Source: Brevibacillus massiliensis (lineage in GTDB: Bacteria; Bacillota; Bacilli; Brevibacillales; Brevibacillaceae). From it: 64,000 nucleotides of DNA. Positions 26,421 to 34,533 of this stretch are shown here, in pieces. Position 1 is the first letter of the stretch. Each line of letters begins with the position of its first letter. The stretch spans positions 203,869 to 267,868 of the forward strand of contig NZ_HE978540.1 in NCBI RefSeq assembly GCF_000311785.1, written 5' to 3'. The notes under the pieces are model-generated. The model ran no database searches. It was not told the origin of the DNA and worked only from the letters and a program-made list of their open reading frames with translations. A program made the translations under genes and the position numbers.

Positions 26421-27452
26421 TTACAGTTGTCTGGCGCCGTCAATGATCTCCTTGCCGACCGATTCAGCAAAATCGCTGTATACCGCTTCCATCACGTTGA
26501 CGAATTTTTCCCGGTCCGCGTCGCTAAGATCGATGATCTTCATCTTTCCGGAGCCCCTCAGCTTGTCTTCTGAATCCTTGTCCAATTGAACCGCCAATTC
26601 GCGTTCGTATTTGGTCGCTTCCGCCATCGACTCGTCGAACGCCTTGCGGATATCCTCAGGAAGCTCGCTGTACCACTTTTTGTTGGTCAAGACGATGTAG
26701 TCGATCCGGCCGTGGTTGGAGACAAGCAGGTTCTTCTGCACTTCCTCGTACTTTTGCGTATCGATGTTGTTCCAGGTATTCTCCTGTCCGTCGACCGTCC
26801 CTTGCTGCAGGGCGGTGTAGGTTTCCCCGAACGGTATGGTGGCAGCTCCCGCTCCCAGCGCCTTAAACTGGGCCTCCAGCACCTTGCCGGCCTGTGTCCG
26901 GAACTTTTGCCCCTTGAATTCGTCCGGGCTTCCGATCGGCTTGCTCGAGGTAAATACCTTAAAGCCGTTTTCCCACATGGCGAGACCTTGCAGGTTTTTG
27001 TCCTCGAGGGAACTCATCAGCTTTTTGCCAAGTTCGCCATCCCAGAATTTGATGACGGAATCGTGATTTTTAAACAGGAACGGCATGTCGACGATCTGAA
27101 AAGCCGGATTAAACCCGACCAGCTTTGTCGCAGAAGGCGCGATGACTTGGACGTTGCCCGCCTGCAGCGCTTCCAGCTCGTCCTTGTCGCCGTACAGCTG
27201 CGAAGACGGATACACCTCTACCTTCACCTTGCCGCCCGTCTTTTCCGCCATCAGCTCGGCAAATTTATCCGCTGCCTTGCCTTTGGGGCTGTCTGCCGTA
27301 GTCACGTGAGAAAACTTGATCGTCAGCGGGTTCTCTTTCGTATACGCCGAGGCGTCCTGGGTTTTGGCACCGCCACCGCCGCCGCATCCCGCTGCCGCAA
27401 GCAGCAGGGCTGACAGTCCTCCCGCCATCAACATTTTCCAACCTTTTTTCAT
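26421..27452 (-). CDS. dctP: TRAP transporter solute-binding lipoprotein DctP
   Basis: Extracytoplasmic binding protein, 343 residues. ATG 27452 follows GGGGGGCTTTTC. Lipoprotein signal MKKGWKMLMAGGLSALL with lipobox AAAGC, then a glycine linker. The DctP core has IKFSHVTTADSPKGKAADKFAE, and the signature Arg region GQKFRTQAGKVLEAQFKALGA contains the Arg that binds substrate carboxylate in this family. GTVDGQENTWNNI is also typical. First TRAP gene, 112 bases after maoC. Confidence 0.95.
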   Translation of the reverse strand: MKKGWKMLMAGGLSALLLAAAGCGGGGGAKTQDASAYTKENPLTIKFSHVTTADSPKGKAADKFAELMAEKTGGKVKVEVYPSSQLYGDKDELEALQAGNVQVIAPSATKLVGFNPAFQIVDMPFLFKNHDSVIKFWDGELGKKLMSSLEDKNLQGLAMWENGFKVFTSSKPIGSPDEFKGQKFRTQAGKVLEAQFKALGAGAATIPFGETYTALQQGTVDGQENTWNNIDTQKYEEVQKNLLVSNHGRIDYIVLTNKKWYSELPEDIRKAFDESMAEATKYERELAVQLDKDSEDKLRGSGKMKIIDLSDADREKFVNVMEAVYSDFAESVGKEIIDGARQL

Positions 27453-27564
27453 GAAAAGCCCCCCTTGTCCGCAATAAAATTCTTGCGTGATGAGATAACG
27501 ACTTTGCAAATGAATCCGAATCTTCAGTTAATCACAGCAGCACTCCCCCTTTCAGCTCATACGC

Positions 27565-28080
27565 TTACTGCTCCCCAAGCAGCTGCCGGACGCGGCTGGA
27601 AAGCGGCTCCGGACCATGCCCCCGCTTGTACACCATGAAAGTACGGTGAAACTCGATCACCACTTTGTTGTCCTGGTTGTACCCGACTGTCTTTACCCGG
27701 ACGATTCCGACGTGGGGACGTGACTTGGATTCCCGCTTCTCCAGTATTTCGCTGTACGAGTAAATCGTATCTCCTTCGAACACCGGGTTGGGCAGCCTGA
27801 CTTCATCCCAGCCGAGATTGGCCATCACGTTTTGCGAGACGTCAGCGACCGATTGGCCTGTCACCAGCGCCAGCGTAAATGTGGAGTCCACCAGCGGGCG
27901 CCCGAAGTCCGTCTTGGCAGCGTACTGGGCGTCAAAGTGTATCGGATTGGTGTTTTGCGTAAGCAGGGTGAACCAGATGTTGTCAGTCTGTGTCACGGTC
28001 CTGCCGAGCGGATGGGGATAAATGTCACCCACTTCAAAATCCTCGTAAAAACGACCTGTCCATCCTTCCTTGATCCCCAT
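27565..28080 (-). CDS. MaoC-like hydratase (itaconyl-/mesaconyl-CoA hydratase-like)
   Basis: Hot-dog-fold enoyl-CoA hydratase, 171 residues from ATG 28080 (AAAGGAGGAGAC upstream). The hydratase motif GDxNPxH appears as QNTNPIH (42-48): Asn45 and His48 are kept but the catalytic Asp is Asn43. The stretch IHFDAQYAAKTDFGRPLVDSTFTLAL resembles hydratases that act on branched C5-CoA esters. In itaconate degradation such an enzyme turns itaconyl-CoA into citramalyl-CoA, the substrate of the CitE-like lyase encoded at the far end of this block. First gene after operator B. Specificity is inferred from context. Confidence 0.85.
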   Translation of the reverse strand: MGIKEGWTGRFYEDFEVGDIYPHPLGRTVTQTDNIWFTLLTQNTNPIHFDAQYAAKTDFGRPLVDSTFTLALVTGQSVADVSQNVMANLGWDEVRLPNPVFEGDTIYSYSEILEKRESKSRPHVGIVRVKTVGYNQDNKVVIEFHRTFMVYKRGHGPEPLSSRVRQLLGEQ

Positions 28081-28120
28081 GTCTCCTCCTTTTTCGACTC
28101 GACTTGCCAAAGTGCGAGAA

Positions 28121-28149
28121 TGGATATTGGATCCATTTTTGAATTATCA
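28121..28149 (-). promoter_or_regulatory. GntR-type operator B with weak promoter (maoC-dctPQM-gntR)
   Basis: The box GGATATTGGATCCATT (28122-28137) matches the boxes at 23751 and 29713. On the minus strand -10 TATCCA (28126-28121) lies 17 bases from a poor -35 TGATAA (28149-28144). The dyad ATTGGATCCATT has one mismatch. It lies 41 bases upstream of the maoC ATG. Confidence 0.65.
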
Positions 28150-28208
28150 TATTATTCCTTACAGTCACTTGTCAATTATTTTTTAAGCGCTTTCATTCAC
28201 GAAAAAGC

Positions 28209-29681
28209 TTACAAGTAACCCAACCAAGACCACCAGGTTACAGCCATCAAATACGTGACAGCGGTCGTTGCCAGCGTCAGCCAAAAGCCCGGTTTAAAGT
28301 AGTCCTGCTGCGTCACCCAGCCGGTGCCGTGCACCATGACACCCGGAATCGTCTCCACCACCAGAATAAACCCGAACAGACAGGTTAATCCGGCCACAAA
28401 GGAAAGCAGGAGCGCCGGAGCGTTCGGCGAGTGGGCGGAGAGCGCCACGACGACCGGAACAGTGGCGATTACAGCCGTTGACACGTTGGACGTCACTTTG
28501 TGGATCAACTGGGTGAGAACCGCTACGGTCAAGACCGCCAGGGCAGGATTGGAAAAGAGGTATAATGTCAGATCGTTTTCCATCCACCTGGAAAGATAGT
28601 CGGTCACCCCTGTCTCGTACAGCGCCCGTCCCAATGACAAGGTGACGCCGAGCATGATCAGAGGCGCAAATTTAACGTCGAGGATCTTGTCCCAGTCTGC
28701 GATCTTGATCCCCGGCCAGGCCATCAGTACGGCACCGATCAGCGCGGGAATCACCGGCGGCCATCCGTGGATTCCTTCGAGTGCCCACATGATGCAGACG
28801 GCAACCAGAATGGCAAGCAGCCGCTTCTCCTCCCGGGTAATGGGCCCAAGCTCGCCGATCATCGCCTTCATTTTGACTTTCAATCCGCCGGGAATTTCGT
28901 CCTTTACGGGAAAACAGCGGTGCAGCACCCACCAGGAGACGGGAATCAGGATCAGCCACATCGGAAAGGCAAGGATCAGCCAATCTACGTACGTCACGTG
29001 CTGGTGCAGGTATGTGTTGATCAAGTCAACCGTGATAACGTTGCCAATCGCCGCCGGCAATATGGCAACACCGCTTATGCCGCAGCTCACAACCACGCCC
29101 ATCATCAGTTTTTTGCCCATCACATCGCCTGATTTGATCCCCAGGATGGAGGCGATGGAAAAGACGATCGGCAGAAGCATGGCGGTCCTGACGGCAGCCG
29201 CCGGGATGAAGAAGGCCATGACCTGCGGAATCAGGATAATGCCGGCCAGCACGCCTCCCTTTTTATCCCCCAGCCAATAGAGCAGTTGATACGCCAACCG
29301 CTTGCCGAGCGATGTCTGCTCTACAGCGCTGGCGATCATCATGCCTGCCACGATCAGAAAAATGGCCGGCGAAGCAAAACCGGACAGGATCAGATCGGTT
29401 GAAACGGCTCCCGATATCGGGAGCAAAAACAAAACCAGCACGGCGGTCATGGAGAAAGGAATCGGCTCCAGCACCCAAAGTACGATGACGGCCAGCGTGA
29501 TCGCCAAAGTCACTCTCGGCGCATACTCCATGTAATCCTGCAGGCCAAAATAGATCAGAACAAAGGCAAGTGCTGACAGTGCAAACCAGAGCGGTTTTTT
29601 AAGCGTAAGCCACAGCCCTTTGTGATGCGGCTTCGGCGAGACGCCCTCCCTCTCGGTCTGCGGATTGCTAAGCGTCGACAT
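28209..29681 (-). CDS. DASS/SLC13-family anion symporter
   Basis: Integral membrane carrier, 490 residues from ATG 29681 (GGGGGAACGTCT upstream). A longer reading to 29741 would translate operator C. About 12 segments; landmarks are LWVLEPIPFSMTAVLVLFLLP near 90, FASPAIFLIVAGMMIASAVE near 125 and the second SNT-type motif TSNVSTAVIATVPVV near 395. Family members carry dicarboxylates, citrate or sulfate with sodium. It lies upstream of maoC with the same operator box. The block thus has two unrelated uptake systems, perhaps high affinity (TRAP) and high capacity (DASS). Confidence 0.88.
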   Translation of the reverse strand: MSTLSNPQTEREGVSPKPHHKGLWLTLKKPLWFALSALAFVLIYFGLQDYMEYAPRVTLAITLAVIVLWVLEPIPFSMTAVLVLFLLPISGAVSTDLILSGFASPAIFLIVAGMMIASAVEQTSLGKRLAYQLLYWLGDKKGGVLAGIILIPQVMAFFIPAAAVRTAMLLPIVFSIASILGIKSGDVMGKKLMMGVVVSCGISGVAILPAAIGNVITVDLINTYLHQHVTYVDWLILAFPMWLILIPVSWWVLHRCFPVKDEIPGGLKVKMKAMIGELGPITREEKRLLAILVAVCIMWALEGIHGWPPVIPALIGAVLMAWPGIKIADWDKILDVKFAPLIMLGVTLSLGRALYETGVTDYLSRWMENDLTLYLFSNPALAVLTVAVLTQLIHKVTSNVSTAVIATVPVVVALSAHSPNAPALLLSFVAGLTCLFGFILVVETIPGVMVHGTGWVTQQDYFKPGFWLTLATTAVTYLMAVTWWSWLGYL

Positions 29682-29711
29682 AGACGTTCCCCCAATATCT
29701 GTTCTATTTTT

Positions 29712-29740
29712 AGGATATTGTATCCAATTGTATTTGTCCA
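29712..29740 (-). promoter_or_regulatory. Promoter and GntR-type operator C (DASS transporter)
   Basis: Minus-strand -35 TGGACA (29740-29735), 17-base spacer, -10 TATCCT (29717-29712). The dyad ATTGTATCCAAT (29717-29728) lies in the spacer, and the extended box GGATATTGTATCCAAT matches A and B. The leader to ATG 29681 is about 25 bases. Confidence 0.72.
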
Positions 29741-29760
29741 TCTATTTCGACTATTTTACC

Positions 29761-29791
29761 AAAAAAAGGCCGGCGCCGGTCGCATGCCGGC
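29761..29791 (-). terminator. Terminator of psd
   Basis: On the minus strand GCCGGC-11-GCCGGC followed by seven T. It sits between the psd stop at 29870 and operator C, insulating the catabolic block. Confidence 0.75.
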
Positions 29792-29869
29792 AGCACAAAT
29801 CGCATCGATATCCCGGTAGATCGTTCTACGCTCCAACTTCATCACAATCACCCAATCGTCGTTTCACAA

Positions 29870-30718
29870 TTACAAACCGGCCCGTTTCGTCGCCAATCGC
29901 TGCCCCATGAACAGCGAGCGACCTTCTTTGATCCCCTCTGTCCACTCGATCCGCCCCGGCTCGAACAGCAGAATCACCGTCGAACCGAATTCAAACCACC
30001 CCAGCTCCCGGCCTTTCTCGTACTGGGGCTTGCCGGCGATGGCATCGCTGATCTGCCGCCCGTTGCGGACATTTGTCGTCGCTGTTCCATAGGCTACCTT
30101 GACGCTCCCGACAAACAGCGCCCCTACTTTGACCAAGGCAACATGCCCAAACTGCTGGGAATCGATGTAGGTGATCAAGCGTTCATTGCGGGCAAACAGT
30201 TTTTCAACGTGTTCCACACCAAGCTGATTGACAGGGTAGAGCCGTCCCGGGAGGTATGTGTAACGCTCCAGCCTGCCGTCTACCGGCATATGAATGCGGT
30301 GATAGTCGCGCGGACTGAGATAAATGGTGATAAACTGGCCGCCGCAAAAACGGGCTGCCATCTCGTTGTCATCGCCCAGAAGCTCCGCGACGCTGTATAC
30401 TTTCCCCTTCGCCTGGAATAGCGTTCCCTGCGCAATTTTGCCCATCTGGGAAACGGTGCCGTCGACGGGACTTACGACCACGTCTGCGCCCTGTGCGATC
30501 GGGCGGGCTTCCGGCTTCAACCGGCGGGTAAAGAAGTCTTTTAAAGAGCGGTACTCCTTCAGCGGCTTCTCCACTGCCGAAAGGTCAATCCGATAGTGTT
30601 TGACGTATCTGTGAATAGCCAGCCGGCTTAGGCGGGAAGCGGTAATCTTTCCCATCGTCCGCGACATTGTATTTTGCGGCAGGCGATGGATCAAACCGCG
30701 AATGAACCGTTTATTCAT
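29870..30718 (-). CDS. psd: Phosphatidylserine decarboxylase
   Basis: Makes phosphatidylethanolamine from phosphatidylserine at the membrane. Length 282 residues. The proenzyme cleaves itself at the GS pair of FGST (244-247), so Ser246 becomes the pyruvoyl group. The helper residues D86 (SPVDG) and H140/H143 (YHRIH) are present. Start ATG 30718 follows GAGGGGAACTT. It stands alone between terminators. Confidence 0.95.
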   Translation of the reverse strand: MNKRFIRGLIHRLPQNTMSRTMGKITASRLSRLAIHRYVKHYRIDLSAVEKPLKEYRSLKDFFTRRLKPEARPIAQGADVVVSPVDGTVSQMGKIAQGTLFQAKGKVYSVAELLGDDNEMAARFCGGQFITIYLSPRDYHRIHMPVDGRLERYTYLPGRLYPVNQLGVEHVEKLFARNERLITYIDSQQFGHVALVKVGALFVGSVKVAYGTATTNVRNGRQISDAIAGKPQYEKGRELGWFEFGSTVILLFEPGRIEWTEGIKEGRSLFMGQRLATKRAGL

Positions 30719-30795
30719 AAGTTCCCCTCATTACTTCCGACAAAGTTTCCGTTCAAACTGACGCTGATTGCTTTAGATTATCACAAGTGCACGTC

Positions 30796-30840
30796 AAAAA
30801 GCAAAAGCTGCCCGCTCATGAGAGAAGGCAGCTTTTGCTC
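30796..30840 (-). terminator. Terminator of pruA
   Basis: GAGCAAAAGCTGCC paired with GGCAGCTTTTGC around a 14-base loop, followed by TTTTTG on the minus strand. Confidence 0.85.
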
Positions 30841-30864
30841 ATTTTTTTAGCTTCGCCAAGCCGT

Positions 30865-32412
30865 TTACAATACCTCGGAAACCAGTTTTGCCTGCGTAAA
30901 CAACAACAGATAGTCAGGACCGCCTGCTTTGGAATCCGTTCCCGACATGTTGAATCCGCCAAACGGATGCACTCCCACCAAAGCCCCGGTGCACTTGCGG
31001 TTGAAGTAGAGATTGCCGACGTGGAATTCGGTCCGGGCTTTTTCCAAATGCGCCCGATTGCGGCTGATCACAGAGCCTGTCAGGCCGTATTCCGTGTTAT
31101 TGGCAATTTCCAGCGCATGGTCAAAGTCCTTCGCCTCGCAGAAGGCAACGACCGGACCAAAGATCTCTTCCTGCATGATCCGGGCATCAGGAGCGACGTC
31201 TGCAAACACGGTCGGCATGATGTAATAGCCGTTGTCCGGACCCTTTTCGCCGCCCGCCATCAGCTTGCCCTCTGTCTTCCCGATCTCGATGTACTCGAGA
31301 ATCTTGTTGTAGGCTTTCTCGTCGATGACCGGGCCCGTGTAAAAATCGTTGCGGACGACATCGCCTACAGTTAAGGCTTTGGTCAGTTCTACGACGCGGG
31401 ACAGCACTTGATCGTACACATCTTGATGGACGATAGCCCGCGAGCAAGCCGAACACTTCTGTCCGGAGAAGCCAAACGCCGAAGTGACGATCGTCTGCGC
31501 TGCCAATTCCAGGTCTGCGTCGCTGTCTACGATGATCGAGTCCTTGCCGCCCATCTCTGCGATCAACCGCTTCATCCACTTCTGGCCCGGACGGTGTTTT
31601 GCCGCCAGCTCGTTAATGCGCAGCCCGACATCGCGGGAGCCCGTAAAGCTGATAAACCGGGTTAGCGGGTGCTCGACGAGAAAATCTCCCACTTCGCCGC
31701 CGCTGCCCGGCAGGAAGTTGACTACGCCCTTCGGTACGCCGGCGTCTTCCAGGATTTCCATGAACTTGGCCGCGATGACCGGAGTGGTGGAAGCCGGCTT
31801 CAAGACCACTGTATTGCCGGATACAAGCGCGGCTGTCGTCATGCCGACCATGATCGCCAGCGGGAAGTTCCAGGGCGGGATCACGACTCCGACGCCCAGC
31901 GGAATGTAGTACAGCTCATTGTCCTCGCCCGGAATCCGGGGAAGCGGCTGACGCTGGGACAGCTTATCCATTTGCCGGCCGTAGTACTCCATAAAATCGA
32001 TTGCCTCGGCAGTATCGGCGTCTGCTTCCGCCCAGCTCTTGCCGGCTTCTTTCACCAGCCAGGCCGAGAACTCATGTTTTCTCCGGCGAAGGATCGCAGC
32101 CGCTTTGTACAGATAGCGGGCACGGGCATCTCCCGGTACAGCTTTCCAGGATTCAAATGTTTGAGCCGCAGTCTGAATCGCCCTCTCTGCCAGCGCCTGG
32201 TCAGCCTGCGACACGATACCGACGACCTGCTGTTTGTTGGAAGGGTTGATCGAGCGAATCTTCTTCTCGGTTTTGATGCGTTCTCCGCCGATGATCAGAT
32301 CGTACTCGCGACCCAGTTCACTCTCTACTTTTGCCAACGCTTCTTCAAACGCTTGTTTGTTCTCGGGCAGACGGAAATTGGTAAACGGTTCATTTTTAAA
32401 TTCGATTAGCAT
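30865..32412 (-). CDS. pruA: 1-pyrroline-5-carboxylate dehydrogenase (RocA/PruA)
   Basis: NAD-dependent aldehyde dehydrogenase that oxidises glutamate semialdehyde to glutamate in proline and arginine breakdown. 515 residues from ATG 32412 (GGAGGGTGAGCTGC upstream); an extension to 32475 lacks a site. Catalytic E286 ([12 protein letters not shown]) and C320 (GQKCSACSR), cofactor motif [11 protein letters not shown] near 177 and [11 protein letters not shown] near 256 are all standard for the P5CDH branch. Own terminator. Upstream lies a 14-base dyad (32537-32550) that might be an operator. Confidence 0.93.
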   Translation of the reverse strand: MLIEFKNEPFTNFRLPENKQAFEEALAKVESELGREYDLIIGGERIKTEKKIRSINPSNKQQVVGIVSQADQALAERAIQTAAQTFESWKAVPGDARARYLYKAAAILRRRKHEFSAWLVKEAGKSWAEADADTAEAIDFMEYYGRQMDKLSQRQPLPRIPGEDNELYYIPLGVGVVIPPWNFPLAIMVGMTTAALVSGNTVVLKPASTTPVIAAKFMEILEDAGVPKGVVNFLPGSGGEVGDFLVEHPLTRFISFTGSRDVGLRINELAAKHRPGQKWMKRLIAEMGGKDSIIVDSDADLELAAQTIVTSAFGFSGQKCSACSRAIVHQDVYDQVLSRVVELTKALTVGDVVRNDFYTGPVIDEKAYNKILEYIEIGKTEGKLMAGGEKGPDNGYYIMPTVFADVAPDARIMQEEIFGPVVAFCEAKDFDHALEIANNTEYGLTGSVISRNRAHLEKARTEFHVGNLYFNRKCTGALVGVHPFGGFNMSGTDSKAGGPDYLLLFTQAKLVSEVL

Positions 32413-32784
32413 GCAGCTCACCCTCCTGCTTGATATTTCAAAAAAATAAATAATGCAAGTAGCATACCAACTCACCTAAAGCTTATTCCAGCAGTAGTGT
32501 TTGCATTCCAGCGTCAATCAAACCGTTTTGTAATATGAACATATTTGTTCGGTTTGTGTTTAATTGAACACAAGTGTCAAAGACACCAAGCGAATCTATA
32601 TGGGTTACCTGCGTTCGATTCAGCGGATCATCGTTAGGCCAATGGGTAGACCATGACGCCGGCTTTTGGACCAAGTATCCACATCGCGGCAAACTACCGT
32701 TCAAGTCGGGGATGCGGTCCAGGCCGGCGATAATTTTGTGATATAATGGATATTTAGCTAGAGATGGAGGGTGAATCACAGATC
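32413..32784. other. Divergent intergenic region with a GAAC-6-GTTC dyad
   Basis: About 370 bases between pruA and the next plus-strand gene. GAAC ATATTT GTTC (32537-32550) is an inverted repeat and TTGAACAC follows at about 32564. It resembles a LexA box but the spacer is six bases, not four. A TATAAT-like sequence at 32741-32746 (gatataatgg) lies about 20 bases before the downstream gene and may be its -10. No gene is supported here. Confidence 0.4.
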
Positions 32785-33213
32785 ATGAAAAACCCTTGGA
32801 AAATTGCTTTTTTTAGCTTATCCGGCGTTTTTGTTCTCAGTGTAGCAGCAGTCGTGCTCTTTGTGAATCATGTCGGATTTGATCATCTAAAGCTGTTGCT
32901 CACATTGAATCAAACAGATAGTGACTACCTCATGCCGATGTACATACTGAAAAAAACAGATCAAAAAATCGTTCCGTTGGAAGTCACCCCGGAAGGTCAC
33001 GGCATATACCTGACCGATGTACGACGCAGTTCTGATGTTCAAGAACTTCTGGAGGAGCGAATGAAAAAGGAAGGCTGGACCTATGACATACAAATCGGCA
33101 GCGGTTATATATTCAAAAAGGATAATGAAGAAGCAGTAGTGGAGACAAGAATATGGAACAGCAATTACGTAAGAATAACCGTTCCTAACAATGTCGTAAA
33201 CATTGCGGGTTAA
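32785..33213 (+). CDS. Hypothetical membrane-anchored protein
   Basis: Protein of 142 residues with one N-terminal membrane segment (about 5-28, WKIAFFSLSGVFVLSVAAVVLF) and an outside domain rich in charged residues (ILKKTDQKIVPLEVTPEGHGIYLTDV; LEERMKKEGWTYDIQIGSGYIF). An ATG seven codons earlier (32764) is possible, since GGAGGGTGA lies between the two and is a long 14 bases from 32785. I do not recognise the family. Confidence 0.6.
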   Translation: MKNPWKIAFFSLSGVFVLSVAAVVLFVNHVGFDHLKLLLTLNQTDSDYLMPMYILKKTDQKIVPLEVTPEGHGIYLTDVRRSSDVQELLEERMKKEGWTYDIQIGSGYIFKKDNEEAVVETRIWNSNYVRITVPNNVVNIAG

Positions 33214-33291
33214 TGAAAAAAGAATCCAAATTGGTGGACAATGACCCTGACAGGCACCTATTTGTAATTCTTTGGAGGGCGGACAGGAGAA

Positions 33292-33366
33292 GTGCGTACA
33301 CAGATCCAGCAGCTGCAAGCCCAAGTAAAGCGTCTGGAAGAGGAACGAAAAAACAAAAGCGGATAA
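33292..33366 (+). CDS. Possible 24-residue coiled-coil peptide or relic
   Basis: GTG 33292 close behind TTTGGAGGGCGGACAGGAG encodes MRTQIQQLQAQVKRLEEERK and four more residues, a heptad-like coil. The frame is open back to 33268 (FFGGRTGE) after a TAA. It could be a microprotein or the tail of a lost gene. Ribosome-site spacing to the GTG is short for the nearer AGGAG. Confidence 0.25.
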   Translation: MRTQIQQLQAQVKRLEEERKNKSG

Positions 33367-33373
33367 CCGATGC

Positions 33374-33409
33374 AAAAAACCAGGCACAGCGCTTTTACAG
33401 CGCCGTGCC
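33374..33409 (-). terminator. Terminator of camS
   Basis: GGCACGGCGC / GCGCTGTGCC on the minus strand with one mismatch, then TGG and six T; it begins 18 bases after the camS stop. Confidence 0.75.
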
Positions 33410-33426
33410 CGTCTCTGTTCCAACTG

Positions 33427-34497
33427 TTATCTTCTGTAGATGTGCATGAACGGTTCGCCATCTGCAGGGCGTACGTATACCGCCAGCGGCTGGTTGGTCG
33501 TTCGCACGTAGAGGTTGACGTGGACATTCTTGTCGAAGAGCTGATCGATCAGCGCCGCAGCGTACTGCGTAAACTGCAGCACCTCCGTACGGGAATCGTA
33601 TTCGGCTGTCGCCGTAATCGTCAATTCGATCAATTGACCGCTCATGAACCGCCCCAAGCCGGTAACCCCGATGTACTCGCCAAAGAAGGATTGGAGCTGC
33701 TTCATCAGCTTGTCGTACTGCAGGGATATCTGCGAATAGTCGTTTTCAAGCTGTGCGCTGGGGAAAAGGTAGTACGCCTCATCAATCGGCTGCCACTTGG
33801 AGACGGAGCTCTCTTCGGCGTTTACCGTTCCCGAGAGGATAAATCGGCCCGGCACGAGGGTCGAATTGCGGTCAGCCACTTGATACAAGACAATGACCAT
33901 CGGGATTTGCGGGTTATCCGCTCTCACCTTTTGAACAATGCGGCTGGCCATTTGCTCTCCTTTGGCCCGAAGCTGATCTATTGTATACTGCTGCTCCTTG
34001 TCCGACGCATCCTTGTACACGGGCGAGAGGGCTAGTCCCAGGACAATCCCGGCCAACTGCTTCTGCTGCATGTCCAGGTAATCGTGTTCCAGGACGTGAA
34101 CAAGCAGATTCGGCCCTTTGTCGGGATTGAGCCCCTCCGGATTCTCACTGGTGGAAGAAAGCCATTTTTTCACCTGATCCCGCGAGATTCTTTGGCCTTC
34201 CTGGAAGAAGTACTGACTTGGCGAAAATGTTTGTTGGGCAATTTCCATCAAGCCCATTTCCTGATGGCCAAAGTCTGCTCTGCTGCTGGACAGGCGGGAA
34301 AACATTCCGCGGGTTTGATTTTGTTGGTATGGGACGATACCTGTGTAGTAGTTTTCGCTTACCTTGACATCTGCCGAGACAGAAGGAGTCGCCGGCGCCT
34401 CTTCCTTTTGCCCCGGAAGCAGCGAGCAAGCCGACGCGGTTAGTGCCAAAGAAATCGCCGCACCAATCAAGAAAATTTTACTCCCTAATCGTTTCAT
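33427..34497 (-). CDS. camS: CamS family sex-pheromone lipoprotein
   Basis: Lipoprotein of 356 residues; signal MKRLGSKIFLIGAAISLALT with lipobox SAC at residue 24. The CamS domain (about 50-350) includes YYTGIVPYQQNQTRGMF, PNLLVHVLEHDYLDM and SKWQPIDEAYYLFPS. In enterococci and staphylococci the signal peptide of this family is processed into pheromone-like peptides. Its general role elsewhere is unclear. The gene position after pcrA-ligA is conserved in Bacillales. ATG 34497 follows AGGAGTATTTGAG. Confidence 0.9.
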   Translation of the reverse strand: MKRLGSKIFLIGAAISLALTASACSLLPGQKEEAPATPSVSADVKVSENYYTGIVPYQQNQTRGMFSRLSSSRADFGHQEMGLMEIAQQTFSPSQYFFQEGQRISRDQVKKWLSSTSENPEGLNPDKGPNLLVHVLEHDYLDMQQKQLAGIVLGLALSPVYKDASDKEQQYTIDQLRAKGEQMASRIVQKVRADNPQIPMVIVLYQVADRNSTLVPGRFILSGTVNAEESSVSKWQPIDEAYYLFPSAQLENDYSQISLQYDKLMKQLQSFFGEYIGVTGLGRFMSGQLIELTITATAEYDSRTEVLQFTQYAAALIDQLFDKNVHVNLYVRTTNQPLAVYVRPADGEPFMHIYRR

Positions 34498-34533
34498 CTC
34501 AAATACTCCTTTATACTTCGAAAAAAACAGGGC

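Noticed and set aside
29682-29741. Longer start for the DASS transporter
   Set aside because: The extra residues, again NWIQYP, are the shared operator read as protein.
32537-32550. LexA-like box upstream of pruA
   Set aside because: The GAAC/GTTC arms are six bases apart, whereas the Gram-positive LexA site has four; pruA is not an SOS gene.
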